A stretch of 64,000 nucleotides of DNA from Amoebidium appalachense (Eukaryota; Ichthyosporea): positions 6,014,001 through 6,078,000 of the forward strand of contig CAVNZM010000016.1 of assembly GCA_963693365.1 (NCBI GenBank). Reading direction: 5' to 3'. The notes under the pieces are model-generated. The model saw only the letters and a program-made list of their open reading frames with translations, was not told where the DNA came from and did no database searches. How positions within the stretch are numbered: the first letter of the stretch is position 1; each line of letters begins with the position of its first letter. Made by a program: the position numbers and the translations under genes. Positions 38,547 to 61,452 of the stretch are shown here, piece by piece.

Positions 38547-39829
38547 GAAAAAACCCTCCGGAGGCCTCCAGTGTATGTGCATGAATGCCCAGACGTGGGA
38601 GGGTGTGTTGCTCTGGAGTGTGTGTGAACTATTTGTGTTTTTGTATGCCTCTCTCTCTCTGTGTGTGTATGTGGTGGGGAGGGGGGGGGGGGGGGGGGGG
38701 TTTGCATGCAATGGTGGCAGTGGCTGTGGGGGGGAGGGGGAGGGGGGGGGGGGGGGGGGGGGGGGAAGGGGGGGAGGGCGGAGGGCCGGGATGAGGGAGT
38801 GTGGTAAATATAGACGGATGTCTATGTGCCTGTGCGTGCAAGCGTAATATAGGGAGAAGTTGTGTATGGGAAGGGTTGTTGGTGGTAGGGGTGAGAGGCA
38901 GGATGGAGTGTGGGGAGGGGGGGTAAACAGTAATATGTGTTGTGGCTACCGTTGGGGCTATAAATGTGCCCAACGATATCTTTAATAATGGCAGTCGATT
39001 ACACACGAACAACTGCTAGACAGCGACTTCCTTTTCAGAACACCCCTCCACCTTAATCTCTTCTACGGGACTTCGAGTTCCCATACCCCCCCGTGCATGC
39101 TTCCAGCCAACACAAGCACCAAACTGTACATACCCTGTAGAGGTGATGGTTGACCCAACGCATCAAGATCTGATGACCATTCCACCCCAAAAGGTCGTTG
39201 ATGCCTTCACCCTTGCGCAAAAGCCTCACCAACTCCACGTGGCTGTAGGGGCAAATCTCGTAAGCAGGTGTGGCGTGTTTTGATTCAACCAAGCTTTGCC
39301 GTGTAGATAGGTGTATTTTTGCTGAAACCTTTGAGCTGGGCCAAAATTATCCCTTTCGACCACCCTGATGAATATAAAATGGGCTTTCATCCAAAAAAAA
39401 TGATTGTGTGCTCTGTACCTTCATACCAATTGCCCCCCTCTCTGAGATTGTGCAGGTGTGGGCCCTGTGTGTGCATGTGAACAATTGTATGTCAAATGAT
39501 TGGATGTACTGTCAAGAAAAAGCTTGCATGTAGTAGAGTGTTGTTTCCAGTTTTCAATTTCCCTTCTTGACACGATAGTGGTTGTGCAGATGGGCAAGTG
39601 CCAGGCCCATGGACTATGTGGATCTGGAATAAAAAAGTAAGTAGTGCGCGCAGGACGTGCGTGCAAAAGGTCATACAACTTCTAAGTGATGATTATTTTT
39701 GTAAAAAGAGTGTACTGCGAGAAGACGGGTTCTGCAACAATTTTCTGTGCAAAAGCGTTTGCATGTTGGGAATGTAACTTACGAGGAGATGTAAGATCTG
39801 TCGATCTTGTTTACCAAAGCAGTAGCCAT
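29598..39829 (-). CDS. Calponin-homology domain / coiled-coil protein, 18 exons
   Basis: Exons in coding order: 39829-39783, 39242-39134, 38432-38355, 37883-37824, 36884-36752, 36404-36337, 35717-35621, 35083-34973, 34571-34474, 34152-34083, 33683-33566, 33199-33105, 32602-32474, 32106-32054, 31501-31442, 31113-31060, 30583-30504, 29616-29598. The frame stays open throughout, giving 492 residues starting MATALVNKIDRSYISS. Residues about 16-145 resemble one plastin/fimbrin CH domain: GHQILMRWVNHHLY, NFGEDLKDGTVYVKVLKQILP, and DANTAFVAALFFEHP. The rest is a long heptad-rich coiled coil (EKEKMEEEKAKI, EEALNAKRTEF), ending in a basic tail. A single CH domain plus coiled coil suggests actin or microtubule association in the cytoskeleton, probably as a dimer. 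No EF hands or second CH domain were seen. Intron 3 appears to be GC-AG. The last 19-bp exon is the weakest part. Confidence 0.85.
29660..30122 (-). repeat. SINE-like dispersed repeat, two inverted copies
   Basis: A short copy at 29662-29770 and a longer one at 29883-30122 match the 8829-9050 copy on the opposite strand. Shared blocks: GTACGAAGTAC, AACGGATAACACGATGCAGA, AAGCAGAGCCCATCCTCAGG, GTTAACGAAACCCAAGT and ACTGTTTCACTTGAACAT. Each is preceded by a G run. A shorter relative lies at 30712-30815. (GA)n follows at 30172-30254. Confidence 0.75.
32883..33104 (-). repeat. Minisatellite abutting a 5' splice site
   Basis: Six or seven copies of a 34-35 bp unit containing CATGTATGTACTGTTTGCAC lie in an intron of the CH/coiled-coil gene. 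On the coding strand the exon 33199-33105 ends and the array begins immediately, so the donor GTATGTGCCC is itself part of a unit-like sequence. Confidence 0.85.
33829..33945 (-). repeat. SINE-like dispersed repeat, partial copy
   Basis: Starts after a G run with AGAATGTGGTACAGAGCAAG, then ACACATTCATGACGGGCAAC and AAATGCAGACTGCAAA. It matches the 3' part of the 29883-30122 copy and lies in an intron of the CH/coiled-coil gene. Confidence 0.65.
35692..36185 (-). repeat. Tandem duplication including a truncated exon copy
   Basis: About 230 bp at 35692-35920 recur at 35963-36185 with roughly 10-15% divergence. Shared anchors: CCGGTGCTCCTCACAGTCAC, AAGCTGCACACAGGCCAAAA, GGAATTGCTATGGGA-like and GGGAGAATGAT. 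The second copy carries only the first 25 or so bases of exon 35717-35621 and its acceptor. Confidence 0.85.
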
Positions 39830-41370
39830 TTTACCTGAGAGGGGAGAAAATCAGCTTATTACCAGGTAAAAATATGATAGAGATAACCACTCATAATCAT
39901 TTGTAAACGTAACAATGACTACGTCGCCGTGATGTTCGTACGAAGATAGAGACAGAGGCGAGGATCTAAAAAACCTGAACAGCTCTGGCAACTGTTTCAC
40001 ACCCATGGTATCGAAGAAGATACATACCAATATATATACCTCGCTATATAAAAAGTGTCTTCAACTCTCGTACTCAATGGCTGAAAACCCTGGCGTTTCA
40101 AAAAAATGGCCTGGAATCGTTCTCTATGTTGCTGATGCGTGTGTGGAGAAACGAAGAAACACGAAAATGATCTTTCGACCTGTGCTGGAAAGACTTTGGA
40201 GCAAGCCGAAGATGAAGCCGGTGGTGATTGGATAAGAAGGCACCAGCATAACTAGCGCATGATACGTTAGATACAAGATTAGGTTTAAATTGTTACGGGT
40301 GCTCATTAATCCAATAGATGAGAGTTTTAAACAATAGTGTCGTTTAGTTTGCGTGACCAGTGGCTTGCGTCGATTTGGCGCCTTGGCATGACAGAGTGCG
40401 GCAAAAGACCAGGAGCCGCCCGGGTTGAGATAATGCTGATATGTACCCCTTCAGTATACTGAATAAACTAATAAAGCACGGCAGCACCGCCCACCTATAC
40501 ATAAATTCAGAAAGAAAGTTTAGTTGTATGTTATCGATTTTGTATCGTTGCCTGTATTTTCATCTCTTAAGCATGTGTAGGCAAGCAACCGCAAAGTGCG
40601 CATGCCGTCATAACGCTATCAACACACTGAGTTTTGCCGCGCTCCCGGCAGAGTGCTTTGCAAACGTGCACGGTCGTCACATGACGTCACGCATTGTCAC
40701 TGTGAATTTGTGAAAGGTCCCAATTGCAAGGTGCTTTTTCTGAGAGTTTATTTAGAGTGAGAGAGGGGGGGGGGGGGGGGGAGGAAGTGAGTAAGGAATC
40801 TGGATGGAGGGATGACTGCCCGCCGCCGGTTTAACGGAATTAACGTTCGAGCTTCAAATGCCATGGGAGGGAGGCCTATGGGGCGGGCGGGAGCAGGGAG
40901 AGAGGAAGGGAGCTCGAGGTTGCGTGGGACAGGAGTAGGGGACTGATGTATAGTGAAATCATCTCGGAGGTGTGGCACCAGCGAGAGAAGCTGGAGAGCC
41001 CCTGTGCAATTGGTGGCTATCGCTAATGAATACGTGAGATGCTGGAATAAAAGGATTACTGATATAGTACGGCTATGGTGCATAAGTGGAAGATAACACA
41101 GCTAGTGAAGGTTTGAACGTGGAGATGCGTGCACGTGCACGCAGATTATGAGGCTTTTAGAGTGGGGCCGTAATAACAAAGGGTCACGTACGTTAGTTGC
41201 AAGCGTGCTTCGGTGGATCAAGATCATGATCATCTGCCCGCCAGCGCTACAATACTGTAGCTGCTAGCTGCGTTCCCTTCGACCGAGCTAAAATTTTGGG
41301 GGAGGTGGGGATGGGGAAGGAAGAGGTGGTACTATACTGGCAGATGATGGTGTACGGTTTTTGGGGGAAA

Positions 41371-41402
<32 letters not shown>

Positions 41403-41710
41403 GTATGTTTATGCTGAAATCTCGTTGTTGCACTTATTATCACGACCATATGTGAACGCTTTCACATCGGCGTCCATCTGATTCACAAACATCTACAGAG
41501 ATATATTGTTATACAAAGGTTCTCATGGGCAAAATTTAACCTGCCCCAAATCAACTGCAAACAGCCGCCCAGTTTCAACACGTCCCTGCCCGTGCACACT
41601 TGCACAACCCGTCATCCTTATCAAAAACACTATCACACACACACCCCATCACCATGATTCACACATGTGGTTCAGCCGTAACCAGCACAGCTGCACATGA
41701 ACCCACTCCT
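39830..41710. other. Intergenic DNA between the CH gene and uS11
   Basis: Low in microsatellites. It holds ATATATA/TATATAAAA-like sequence near 40028-40050 and an ATTGG at 40227, upstream of the CH gene. A small reading frame, 40005-40235 (+), has no recognised motif. A G run lies at 41370-41400. Confidence 0.5.
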
Positions 41711-49006
<7,296 letters not shown>

Positions 49007-50360
49007 GACGTCACGATTCAGAGAACAGTGGCGTCATAATCTGATTCCGCCCCCCCCGGTCCCCTCCCCCCCAAGCCTAAAACCCTCTCCCCCCCCCCCC
49101 CCCCCACCCCCCCCCCTCCCCCCCCACCTTACCCCCCAACTTGAGTCCAGGGCCCACATCCCCCCCCCTCCCCCCCCCCCACAACCACCAAAAGGCATTC
49201 GTCTTGCGGCCAAGCGAGCTCAACCCCTCCCCCCTCCCCCCTCCCCCCTCTTCCAGGCCCATTCCGAGCATATATAGCGATTCCCCCCTCACCACATGTA
49301 GATACCGGGTCTGATTCCTCAGAGGCTCACCTCCCCAAACGATAGCCCCTTCCGTCCGCCAACATTGGCTTCACGCTAAGAGTGAGAAGCTTTGAATTCC
49401 CTTATCTGTTTTGCCCCCAACCCCCTCCCCTCTAAGAGACTGCTCTTCCCTATCAGTCAAACCCCCCCCCCCCCCCCCCCCGCGGCCCCCTCCCCCCCTT
49501 ACTCGGGCCCCCACCACACCTGCTTCAACTCAAACCTGAGCCCCTCTCAACTCTCATACGTGCATGTGTATGGAATCCATGACTCGTATGCACCATCGAG
49601 CATGGGTCTTTTGGGTGAGTGTGTTGGTTATTACTTACAAGTGTGTGTTGGCGGTGCTGGGAGAAGGAGGGGGGTGGGGGGGGGGGGGGAGAGGGGGGGG
49701 GGGAGGAGGAGGAGGAGGGGGGGGGGGGGGGGAAGGGGGAAAAGGGAGAAAGGAGGGGCGTGTTGACTGGTGCAGGGAGGCAAGAGGAGGTAACAGCACT
49801 GATTTAAATTGTTCGGTGATCGTCAACTGAACGGAAAACTCAGTATGGCATATGTATTTATCGCTAAGGTGACAACAGCAGCAGTAACAAACAAACTAAA
49901 ACTAAATTACTATGCCGAAAAGCTCAAGGTTTCTATCTCGCCTGCACGAGTTTCCTGACCTGCGAAAAGAGGGAAAGGTTAAATGGTGCCTACATGAATT
50001 GTTTGATGTCCAAACAGATGCTTCTGTCGGCCAGCGAACTCCCCTTATGCAAGAGACACTCCATACCAAAGAAAACTATCCATTTTGGTTTAACACTGCC
50101 CCCCTTACACACACCCTTTCTATCTGGAAAGCCATTCCCCCCCCCCCCCCCCCCCCGGGCGGCAAAAACAAAAATAAAAAAAAATTCTTGGCATTAACAC
50201 GACAGACTTAGCCTCTGACAGCCACACGTACAGAGTGAATCTGACCCACAGAAGCGCGTATTCAGCCGTAAGGACGTCAGCGGCGCAAGTTTTCACCGGA
50301 TCTCACTAGTTTGAAAAACAAAACTACTTTGAAAGGTAGCTCTGGCAACATGCAGTTAGA
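49007..50360. other. Intergenic C- and G-rich DNA
   Basis: No gene supported. It holds C runs at 49094-49128 and 49460-49480 and G runs at 49675-49732. An ATTGG at 49364 is the only promoter-like motif upstream of the proposed uS11m start. Confidence 0.5.
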
Positions 50361-50870
50361 CTACTGGCTGACCTCCAGCTTTACTATGTTTCTCTCGGGT
50401 GACATAGAGGAATACTCCTGCCCGTCAATAGTCTGCTTGGTTGTGACGTAGTCATGGTTCCACTCCAGAATCACCTTCTGACCACGTTGCAGGGAGCGTA
50501 TCAACCCCTCGTGTTCCCCCGCATTTTTCATCATCACATGAAACGTATCCGTTTGCTCGTCACCATATTCACCGGGTTTTTCGTAGAAATTATACTGAAG
50601 AATTTTAAAAGTAGCAAGGGCGCCAGAGTGCCCACACCTGTCGGGGCATAACATTGTACGACCCAAGCAGCGATGTTCGCGGAGGCCTTCAAACTCGGCG
50701 TTTGTCTTGTGGATGGATAGGGTTTGGGCCGTACGAGTTGTCATGTTTGAAAGTGTTGAAAAAGGGTAAGAGAGAGTTTTTTCGGATAATAATGAGTGCA
50801 GTTTGAGTGTTTTAGGAGTTGTTGAAGCGTTGGGAAATAATGCGTGTGAGTGAGAGGTAAATCTTCGCAT
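50361..50870 (-). CDS. Intronless small protein with GQKVILEWNHDYVT motif
   Basis: A single continuous frame of 169 codons with two possible starts: 50870 (MRRFTSHSHALF, whose 42-residue leader is Arg/Ser/Leu-rich and could be an organelle transit peptide) and 50744 (MTTRTAQTLSIHK, 127 residues). The body contains LREHRCLGRTMLCPD, an FKILQYNFYE strand, LIRSLQRGQKVILEWNHDYV and SMSPERNIVKLEVSQ, ending TAG. The C-terminal pattern of an LxxGxxVxLxWxHDYVT strand followed by xPERxVxxLE recalls a small uncharacterised protein family of plants and algae, from memory only. It lacks membrane segments. Composition is ordinary and free of microsatellite, which supports it as a real gene. Function unknown. 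Confidence 0.75.
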   Translation of the reverse strand: MRRFTSHSHALFPNASTTPKTLKLHSLLSEKTLSYPFSTLSNMTTRTAQTLSIHKTNAEFEGLREHRCLGRTMLCPDRCGHSGALATFKILQYNFYEKPGEYGDEQTDTFHVMMKNAGEHEGLIRSLQRGQKVILEWNHDYVTTKQTIDGQEYSSMSPERNIVKLEVSQ

Positions 50871-53914
<3,044 letters not shown>

Positions 53915-54430
53915 CTAGTCATATTGCTTCATGATCATGCAGTCATCGTAGGTGCTGTCCCAGGCATCGTCAAAGCCTCTCTGCCAGTCACCCCCGCTCC
54001 TCCTCTGCACCCTGGCCCCCGTGTCCCTCCTCCTCCTGCCGCCCTCTGCGTCCTTCCGGCACACCTTCAGTGCGTCTCTGTATGCCTCCATCCACCCCTT
54101 CTGGTACTCGCTCGACCCTGCGATGCCGGGCCGATGCTGGTCCGGGTGGCCCGCGGGGGCGTGCGGCTTGGGCTGCGGCTTGGGCTGTGGGTGGTGGGGC
54201 TGTGGCTGTGGGCGGGGCTTGGGCTGCGCACAGCACCTGCCTGGCGTGCACTTTCCAATGTCGCTGGACCACCGTGTGCACTCCTTCCAGCCAATCAGCT
54301 CGCCGACGTCGCCACAGTGCCCAAGGTTGCGGCCCGCCCAGACGCCACAGTTCATGACTTCGTTGTCCTTGGCGTAGGCCCAGGTGGCACACAGCGCGCC
54401 GACGGTTGCGAGCACAAGAATCGTCTTCAT
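53915..54430 (-). CDS. Secreted cysteine-rich protein with Pro/Gln linker and two C-terminal repeats
   Basis: Intronless, 171 residues. It begins MKTILVLATVGALCATWAYA, a clear 20-residue signal peptide. Then comes a domain with seven Cys in about 40 residues (NCGVWAG, GHCGDVG, KECTRW, GKCTPGRCC), and a linker of about 35 residues rich in Pro, Gln, Lys and His. Last are two related motifs, YQKGWMEAYRDALKVC and WQRGFDDAWDSTYDDC, separated by a basic stretch with RRRR and QRR, candidate furin-type cleavage sites. It should enter the secretory pathway and could be processed to peptides or stay as a disulfide-bonded wall or matrix protein. No family was recognised. TATA and CCAAT boxes sit at the expected distance upstream. 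Coding composition is GC-rich and unlike the flanks. Confidence 0.85.
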   Translation of the reverse strand: MKTILVLATVGALCATWAYAKDNEVMNCGVWAGRNLGHCGDVGELIGWKECTRWSSDIGKCTPGRCCAQPKPRPQPQPHHPQPKPQPKPHAPAGHPDQHRPGIAGSSEYQKGWMEAYRDALKVCRKDAEGGRRRRDTGARVQRRSGGDWQRGFDDAWDSTYDDCMIMKQYD

Positions 54431-54526
54431 GTTGAGGTGGTGGAAGCTCGGTGGTGGATCGAAATCTTTTATGATAGGTTTAGCAGAGCTGCAAAGTTTG
54501 AATGAACAGACTGGGCGTTTGTGTGG

Positions 54527-54544
54527 TTTATATACTATCATTGG
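54527..54544 (-). promoter_or_regulatory. TATA box with adjacent CCAAT box for the secreted-protein gene
   Basis: On the minus strand CCAAT (54543-54539) is followed by TATATAAA (54534-54527), about 97 nt upstream of the ATG at 54430. This gives room for a 5' leader of about 65-70 nt. Confidence 0.6.
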
Positions 54545-55071
54545 CTGCAATGAGCTGGCGAATCATATTCGCCGGTCGCTCGATTGCATTCCAGTGGATA
54601 AAACGGGATGACGACCGTCATCCCACTCACGATGAACAAAACTAACTATTACATGTTATTCTGTACCAGGGACATGATAGCATGGTGTTTATATACGACA
54701 GGCTTTATATTCCTCAATATTTCGCTTGTTTACCTCGCTTGTCTTTGTTCAGAGCTACAGCATGGCCCTTAGAAGTAGGCATCCCTGCAAATCAGATCTT
54801 GATAATTAAGTCAAACAAGGTCTGTGTGTAATATCAAGGTTAACGCTCATTGGGTATATGTCATTTAGGTATCTCACCGACACTAAATCGCCATCAGCAG
54901 CCATCGGCAGCACCATCAGGATGATCATGGGGGGGGGTGGGGCGGTCAGGAATTGGCGCGCTCTTTACTGGTCACAACCAGTCCGGGAAGGCCATGAGCA
55001 GCATTGCCGAGCACACTGGAATACGGGAATGTTTGCGGTAACGTAGTCGCACTAGGGGGGCAGGGGGCCAG

Positions 55072-55183
55072 GCCCCAAGTGTTTAAAATGAAGCCAGGCT
55101 GCCCTAAGGGCACAACACAGCGCCCTTAGGGCAGCTGTGTTGTGCCCTTAGGGCAGCCTGGCTTCATTTTAAACACTTGGGGC
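55072..55183. repeat. Perfect 50-bp inverted repeat with 12-nt loop
   Basis: Arms 55072-55121 and 55134-55183 are exact reverse complements. Each contains GTTTAAAATGAAGCCAGGCT and GCCCTAAGGGC. The loop GCCCTTAGGGCA repeats the inner motif. Perfect identity over 50 bp implies a recent origin or active maintenance. Confidence 0.95.
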
Positions 55184-55476
55184 ATAAAACAGGCGGAGCT
55201 AGGGAGGGAGCTGGGCGCAGAAAAAAAGATGCTGCATTTGTTCAGCCTTTAGCGAACTTTGCAGGTTTTGGGAAGGCAAACAAAGCTGTTTTGCAGGAAC
55301 TAAACGTAAACGCACAACCCGAACAGCCCCCTCTATCTAAGGCCGCCGATATAAGGGCCCGTGTAGTTGAGGCAGGTGGTGTCCATTCGTTACCAAGAGA
55401 AATGGAGCGGGCCCCTGCTCCCACCAGACATACAGGTGCAACCCGACGAGGAACCTCTACGGCCGAGAAACTTTAA
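55177..55476 (+). pseudogene. Transposon-like reading frame beside the inverted repeat
   Basis: A frame open for about 100 codons starts inside the right arm of the inverted repeat, without an ATG. It begins with a Gly/Arg/Lys-rich segment (TGGAREGAGRRKKDAA), a pattern common at the N-terminus of transposon and phage DNA-binding proteins. An overlapping +1 frame continues with RNFKILDPKPYLPVIL to about 55620, which suggests a frameshifted relic. No catalytic motif is seen and the family is not identified. A C2/hAT-like or Crypton origin is only a guess. Confidence 0.4.
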
Positions 55477-55619
55477 GATTTTAGACCCTAAACCGTATTT
55501 ACCTGTTATCTTAAAAGTGAGTGACCCCTTATGTAAATATATGCAAAACTTGCGGGTGACCCCTGTTTGTGTACCATGTGTCACGGAATGTGTGGTATTA
55601 TCAGGTATTTTTGAATTTA

Positions 55620-57680
<2,061 letters not shown>

Positions 57681-57712
57681 ATGTAAACCGTTACACTCTT
57701 TCTTAGCCGGTT

Positions 57713-57820
<108 letters not shown>

Positions 57821-57850
57821 GGACCAGACAATCACCCACCCACCCACACA

Positions 57851-58091
57851 GGGCCCAACCACACCAGCTTAATAAACCCGCTTTTAGCATAATAATTAAG
57901 CTTTTGCTTGATAATTAAGCTTTTCGTCTAATAATTAAGCGAAATAATCATTAATCTCTTGGCATAACAATTATGCTCGAGCTTAATAATTAAGCAAAAG
58001 CATAATAATAAAGCCGCTTTTCATAATAATTAAACTTTTTGCGTAATAACTATGCTAAAAGCGAGTTTATTAAGCTCGTGTGGTTGGGCCC
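57851..58091. mobile_element. TIR element copy 1 (241 bp, AT-rich, MITE-like)
   Basis: Bounded by GGGCCCAACCACACCAGCTT and its inverted partner AAGCTCGTGTGGTTGGGCCC. The arms continue inward through TTAATAAACCCGCTTTTAGCAT against ATGCTAAAAGCGAGTTTATTAA (about 42 bp in total, few mismatches). The interior is built of TAATAATTAAGC-type words. It has no coding capacity. Confidence 0.85.
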
Positions 58092-58123
58092 TCCACATGC
58101 ACGCACACATTGGCAGGACACTC

Positions 58124-58169
<46 letters not shown>

Positions 58170-58201
58170 AAGGACCAGACACTCACCCACCCACCCACAC
58201 A

Positions 58202-58441
58202 GGGCCCAACCACACCAGCTTAATAAACCCGCTTTTAGCATAATAATTAATTTTTGCTTGATAATCAAGCTTTTCGCTTAATAATTAAGCGAAATAATTA
58301 AGCTCTTGGCGGCATAATAATTATGCTCGAGCTTAATAATTAAGCAAAAGCATAATAATAAAGCCGCTTTGCATAATAATTAAACTTTTTGCGTAATAAC
58401 TATGCTAAAAGCGAGTTTATTAAGCTCGTGTGGTTGGGCCC
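58202..58441. mobile_element. TIR element copy 2 (240 bp)
   Basis: Same termini and interior as copy 1, with small internal indels. The flanks are also shared: CTCCACATGCACGCACACAT follows, and AAGGACCAGACACTCACCCA precedes. Confidence 0.85.
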
Positions 58442-58470
58442 TCCACATGCACGCACACATTGACAGGACA

Positions 58471-58550
<80 letters not shown>

Positions 58551-58579
58551 GATCAGACACTCACCCACCCACCCACACA

Positions 58580-58804
58580 GGGCCCAACCACACGAGCTTA
58601 ATAAGCTCGCCTTTGCTTAAAAATTAAGCTTTTCGCTTAATAATTATGCCTTTGCTTAATAATCAAGCTCTTGGCATAACAATTATACTCGAGCCTAATA
58701 ATTAAGCAAAAGCATAAAAATTAGGCCACTTTTGCATAATAATTAAACTTTTTGCGTAATAATGATGCTAAAAGCGAGTTTATTAAGCTCGTGTGGTTGG
58801 GCCC
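58580..58804. mobile_element. TIR element copy 3 (225 bp)
   Basis: Same termini (GGGCCCAACCACACGAGCTT / GTGTGGTTGGGCCC) but a more diverged interior. Further degenerate spacer units (AAGGACAGGACACTCACCCA) without the element continue to about 58990. Confidence 0.85.
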
Positions 58805-58835
58805 TCCGCACGCACACACACACTGACAGGACACC

Positions 58836-58890
<55 letters not shown>

Positions 58891-59100
58891 GGACAGGACA
58901 CTCACCCACCCACCCACACACAAACACACAAGGACAGGTCACTCACCCACCCACCCACATGCACACACACAAGGACAGGACACTCACACACCCACACCCA
59001 CGCGCACACACCCATCCACACCCACCCAACCACACACCCACACACACACACACACACGCACACGCACACACGCACACACCACACACGCACACACACGCAC

Positions 59101-59174
<74 letters not shown>

Positions 59175-59175
59175 G
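58805..59175. repeat. CA-rich spacer units and (CA)n
   Basis: Three spacer-like units, GGACAGG(A/T)CACTCACCCACC, are followed by a (CA)n block at 59109-59174. They are the same type of spacer that separates the TIR elements. Confidence 0.8.
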
Positions 59176-59351
59176 TTTACTTTTATTTGACATTGACGTT
59201 TTCAGTCTGTTGATTGGTAACGAAGCAAAAGCTTCTGGAGGACTTCAAGCTAATTAGAAATGAAATATTGTCTGCTGCACATAAGGGCATAAAGTTTCCT
59301 TGTGGACAGCCTAATAATAATAATACTAGACAAGTAGGGACTCGCCACAGC

Positions 59352-59382
<31 letters not shown>

Positions 59383-59434
59383 AGCCAATATTCAGAAAAG
59401 AAATATGATCTGCTGCACAGAAGGGCTTTTCTTG

Positions 59435-59850
59435 TGGACAGCCAGATGAGAGACCTCCAGGAGATGGTCCGTTGCTTCCTACACGCTGACAAGGAACAAT
59501 CCCTCAGTCCCCCAAGCTGTGGGTTGTTGCCCTCAAGCATGCTGGCTACGTCATCAACGTCACCCCGTCAACTGCTGCCAACGGCAAGACCCCCTACGAG
59601 GCGTTCCACGGCTTCAAACCCGACGTGTCCCAGCTCCACGTGTTCGGCTCCCCTGCCTATGTTCACGTGCCCCGTTCCAAGAGGAACAAGCTTGCATCAA
59701 CCGTCAGACTGGGCACCTACGTCGGGTGGGATGTGCACTCGGAAAGCACACAAGATCCTCAACCATGCCAACGACCAGGTCGGGGTCTGCCGTGACGTGA
59801 TCTTTGACGAATCGAAATTCACGAGCAGCACCAATCAGGTCCCCGTTCCC
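59435..59850 (+). pseudogene. Ty1/copia-type retrotransposon integrase fragment, broken
   Basis: From about 59514 one frame matches the end of the copia integrase core and the region after it (TPSTAANGKTPYEAFHGFKP, LHVFGSPAYVHVP, GTYVGW). After about 59720 the match continues in another frame (KILNHANDQ, CRDVIFDESKF), so there is at least one frameshift, and stops break the frame upstream. No LTRs, reverse transcriptase or RNase H were found nearby. It is a decayed fragment. Confidence 0.85.
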
Positions 59851-59899
59851 CCCAAATCCGATCTGCCGACATTGGACCCCCCTCCGACGACGATGATGA

Positions 59900-60758
59900 A
59901 ATTTTCTTTTGACTGGATTTATTCGACGAAAAGATATGCAAGTATGCACGGCATACTGAGAAGACAATAAAAACTTCACGAGTTATCCAGTAACAATTGC
60001 ATACTGAGATACCTGAACACTGTGTGAAAATCATATAAATACTCAATGTGACGACCAACAGAATTCAACAAAAAGTCTAAAGTGTTCACGGGGTTTGCAC
60101 ACTTTTACTTAGCTTGATTCATCAAGCACTAGGTGTATGCGTGTGTGTGTGTGCGTGTGTGTGTGTGTACGTATGTGTGTGTGTGTGTGTGTGTGTTGCG
60201 TGTGTGTTTGTGTGCCTGCGTGTTTGTGCGCACGCGCCTGCAACATGTACAATGTGTGTGTACGTGCCCATGTTTGCGCACGTGTACTTAAATTAACACT
60301 GATGGGGGTTTATTATGTACGGGTGCCCAGCACTGGTATTACTAATTTAAACCCTCAGATGCGCATGCAGCACGATTTCTGCATGGTCCGTTGAGCCTAC
60401 CGGTATACCCCAGACTTGGTATGCAACTGTTACAATCAAATTGAGTTTGCATGCACACTGTGACATTGTGCCACAAACTGCACAGGGTCACGCCATGGCA
60501 TTGCGTACAAGAGCATTTGATTCATGTCACAGTGATTTGCACACGTACACACGACCACAAAGAAGTACCCACACTGTTGGTAGGCACAAGCAGCCAATGT
60601 GATACAATGTCAATGACATGCAGGTACACGTTATGGCGTATACCATAATTGCACACGAAGTTTATAAAACCGCTAAATAGGAACCAACAAACTCAGACAT
60701 ACAACCACCACCAACTGCCCCCCCTCCGCCCCCCCCATCCCCCCCTGCCCGCGCGCAC

Positions 60759-60836
<78 letters not shown>

Positions 60837-61409
60837 TGCACAAAACCTTTCTCAAGCGGGATAAACCTGAGAGTCACCAACCACCTCCTTCCAGTTTACC
60901 ACCATTCACTCTAGTACCTAAATATGTAGTATGGCTAGATGGTGGTACCGGTATACGTGGTTCCTCCATATTCCTACTTTTATATATATATTTATTGTTT
61001 TATAAAAACTACAAAAAAACAAACTTGCCCTATACTCGTGCATGCATGCATTATACCTTCGACCAGAGTACCTATGTTTACAAATAAAAACACACAATCG
61101 CAACAGTTACTTTACACAATACTTTTGATTCATTATGGCAATTGTTCAGGTGCACATACGGATACACATCACTTTAACATTTGAGAGTTTTTAAATTTAT
61201 TTCGGCCAAGCACTGCTTGGCGCGTCACCAATTTCTAAAAAGGGGAGTCCCCAATACAGCAAATTTACAATACACAGTAAAACGTGGTTATAAAAAATGC
61301 ACACGGTTATTCTGTGTTTATGGTGGTATTTTTTGTTGTATTCATAGTTTGTGTATGTAAAGGTGTTGAGTGAGAATCATAGTCTTTTCTCTCCTAAAAC
61401 GAGCACTGC

Positions 61410-61452
<43 letters not shown>

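Noticed and set aside
40005-40235. Small plus-strand frame between the CH gene and uS11m
   Set aside because: No motif, repeat or family similarity. It probably overlaps the minus-strand promoter region.
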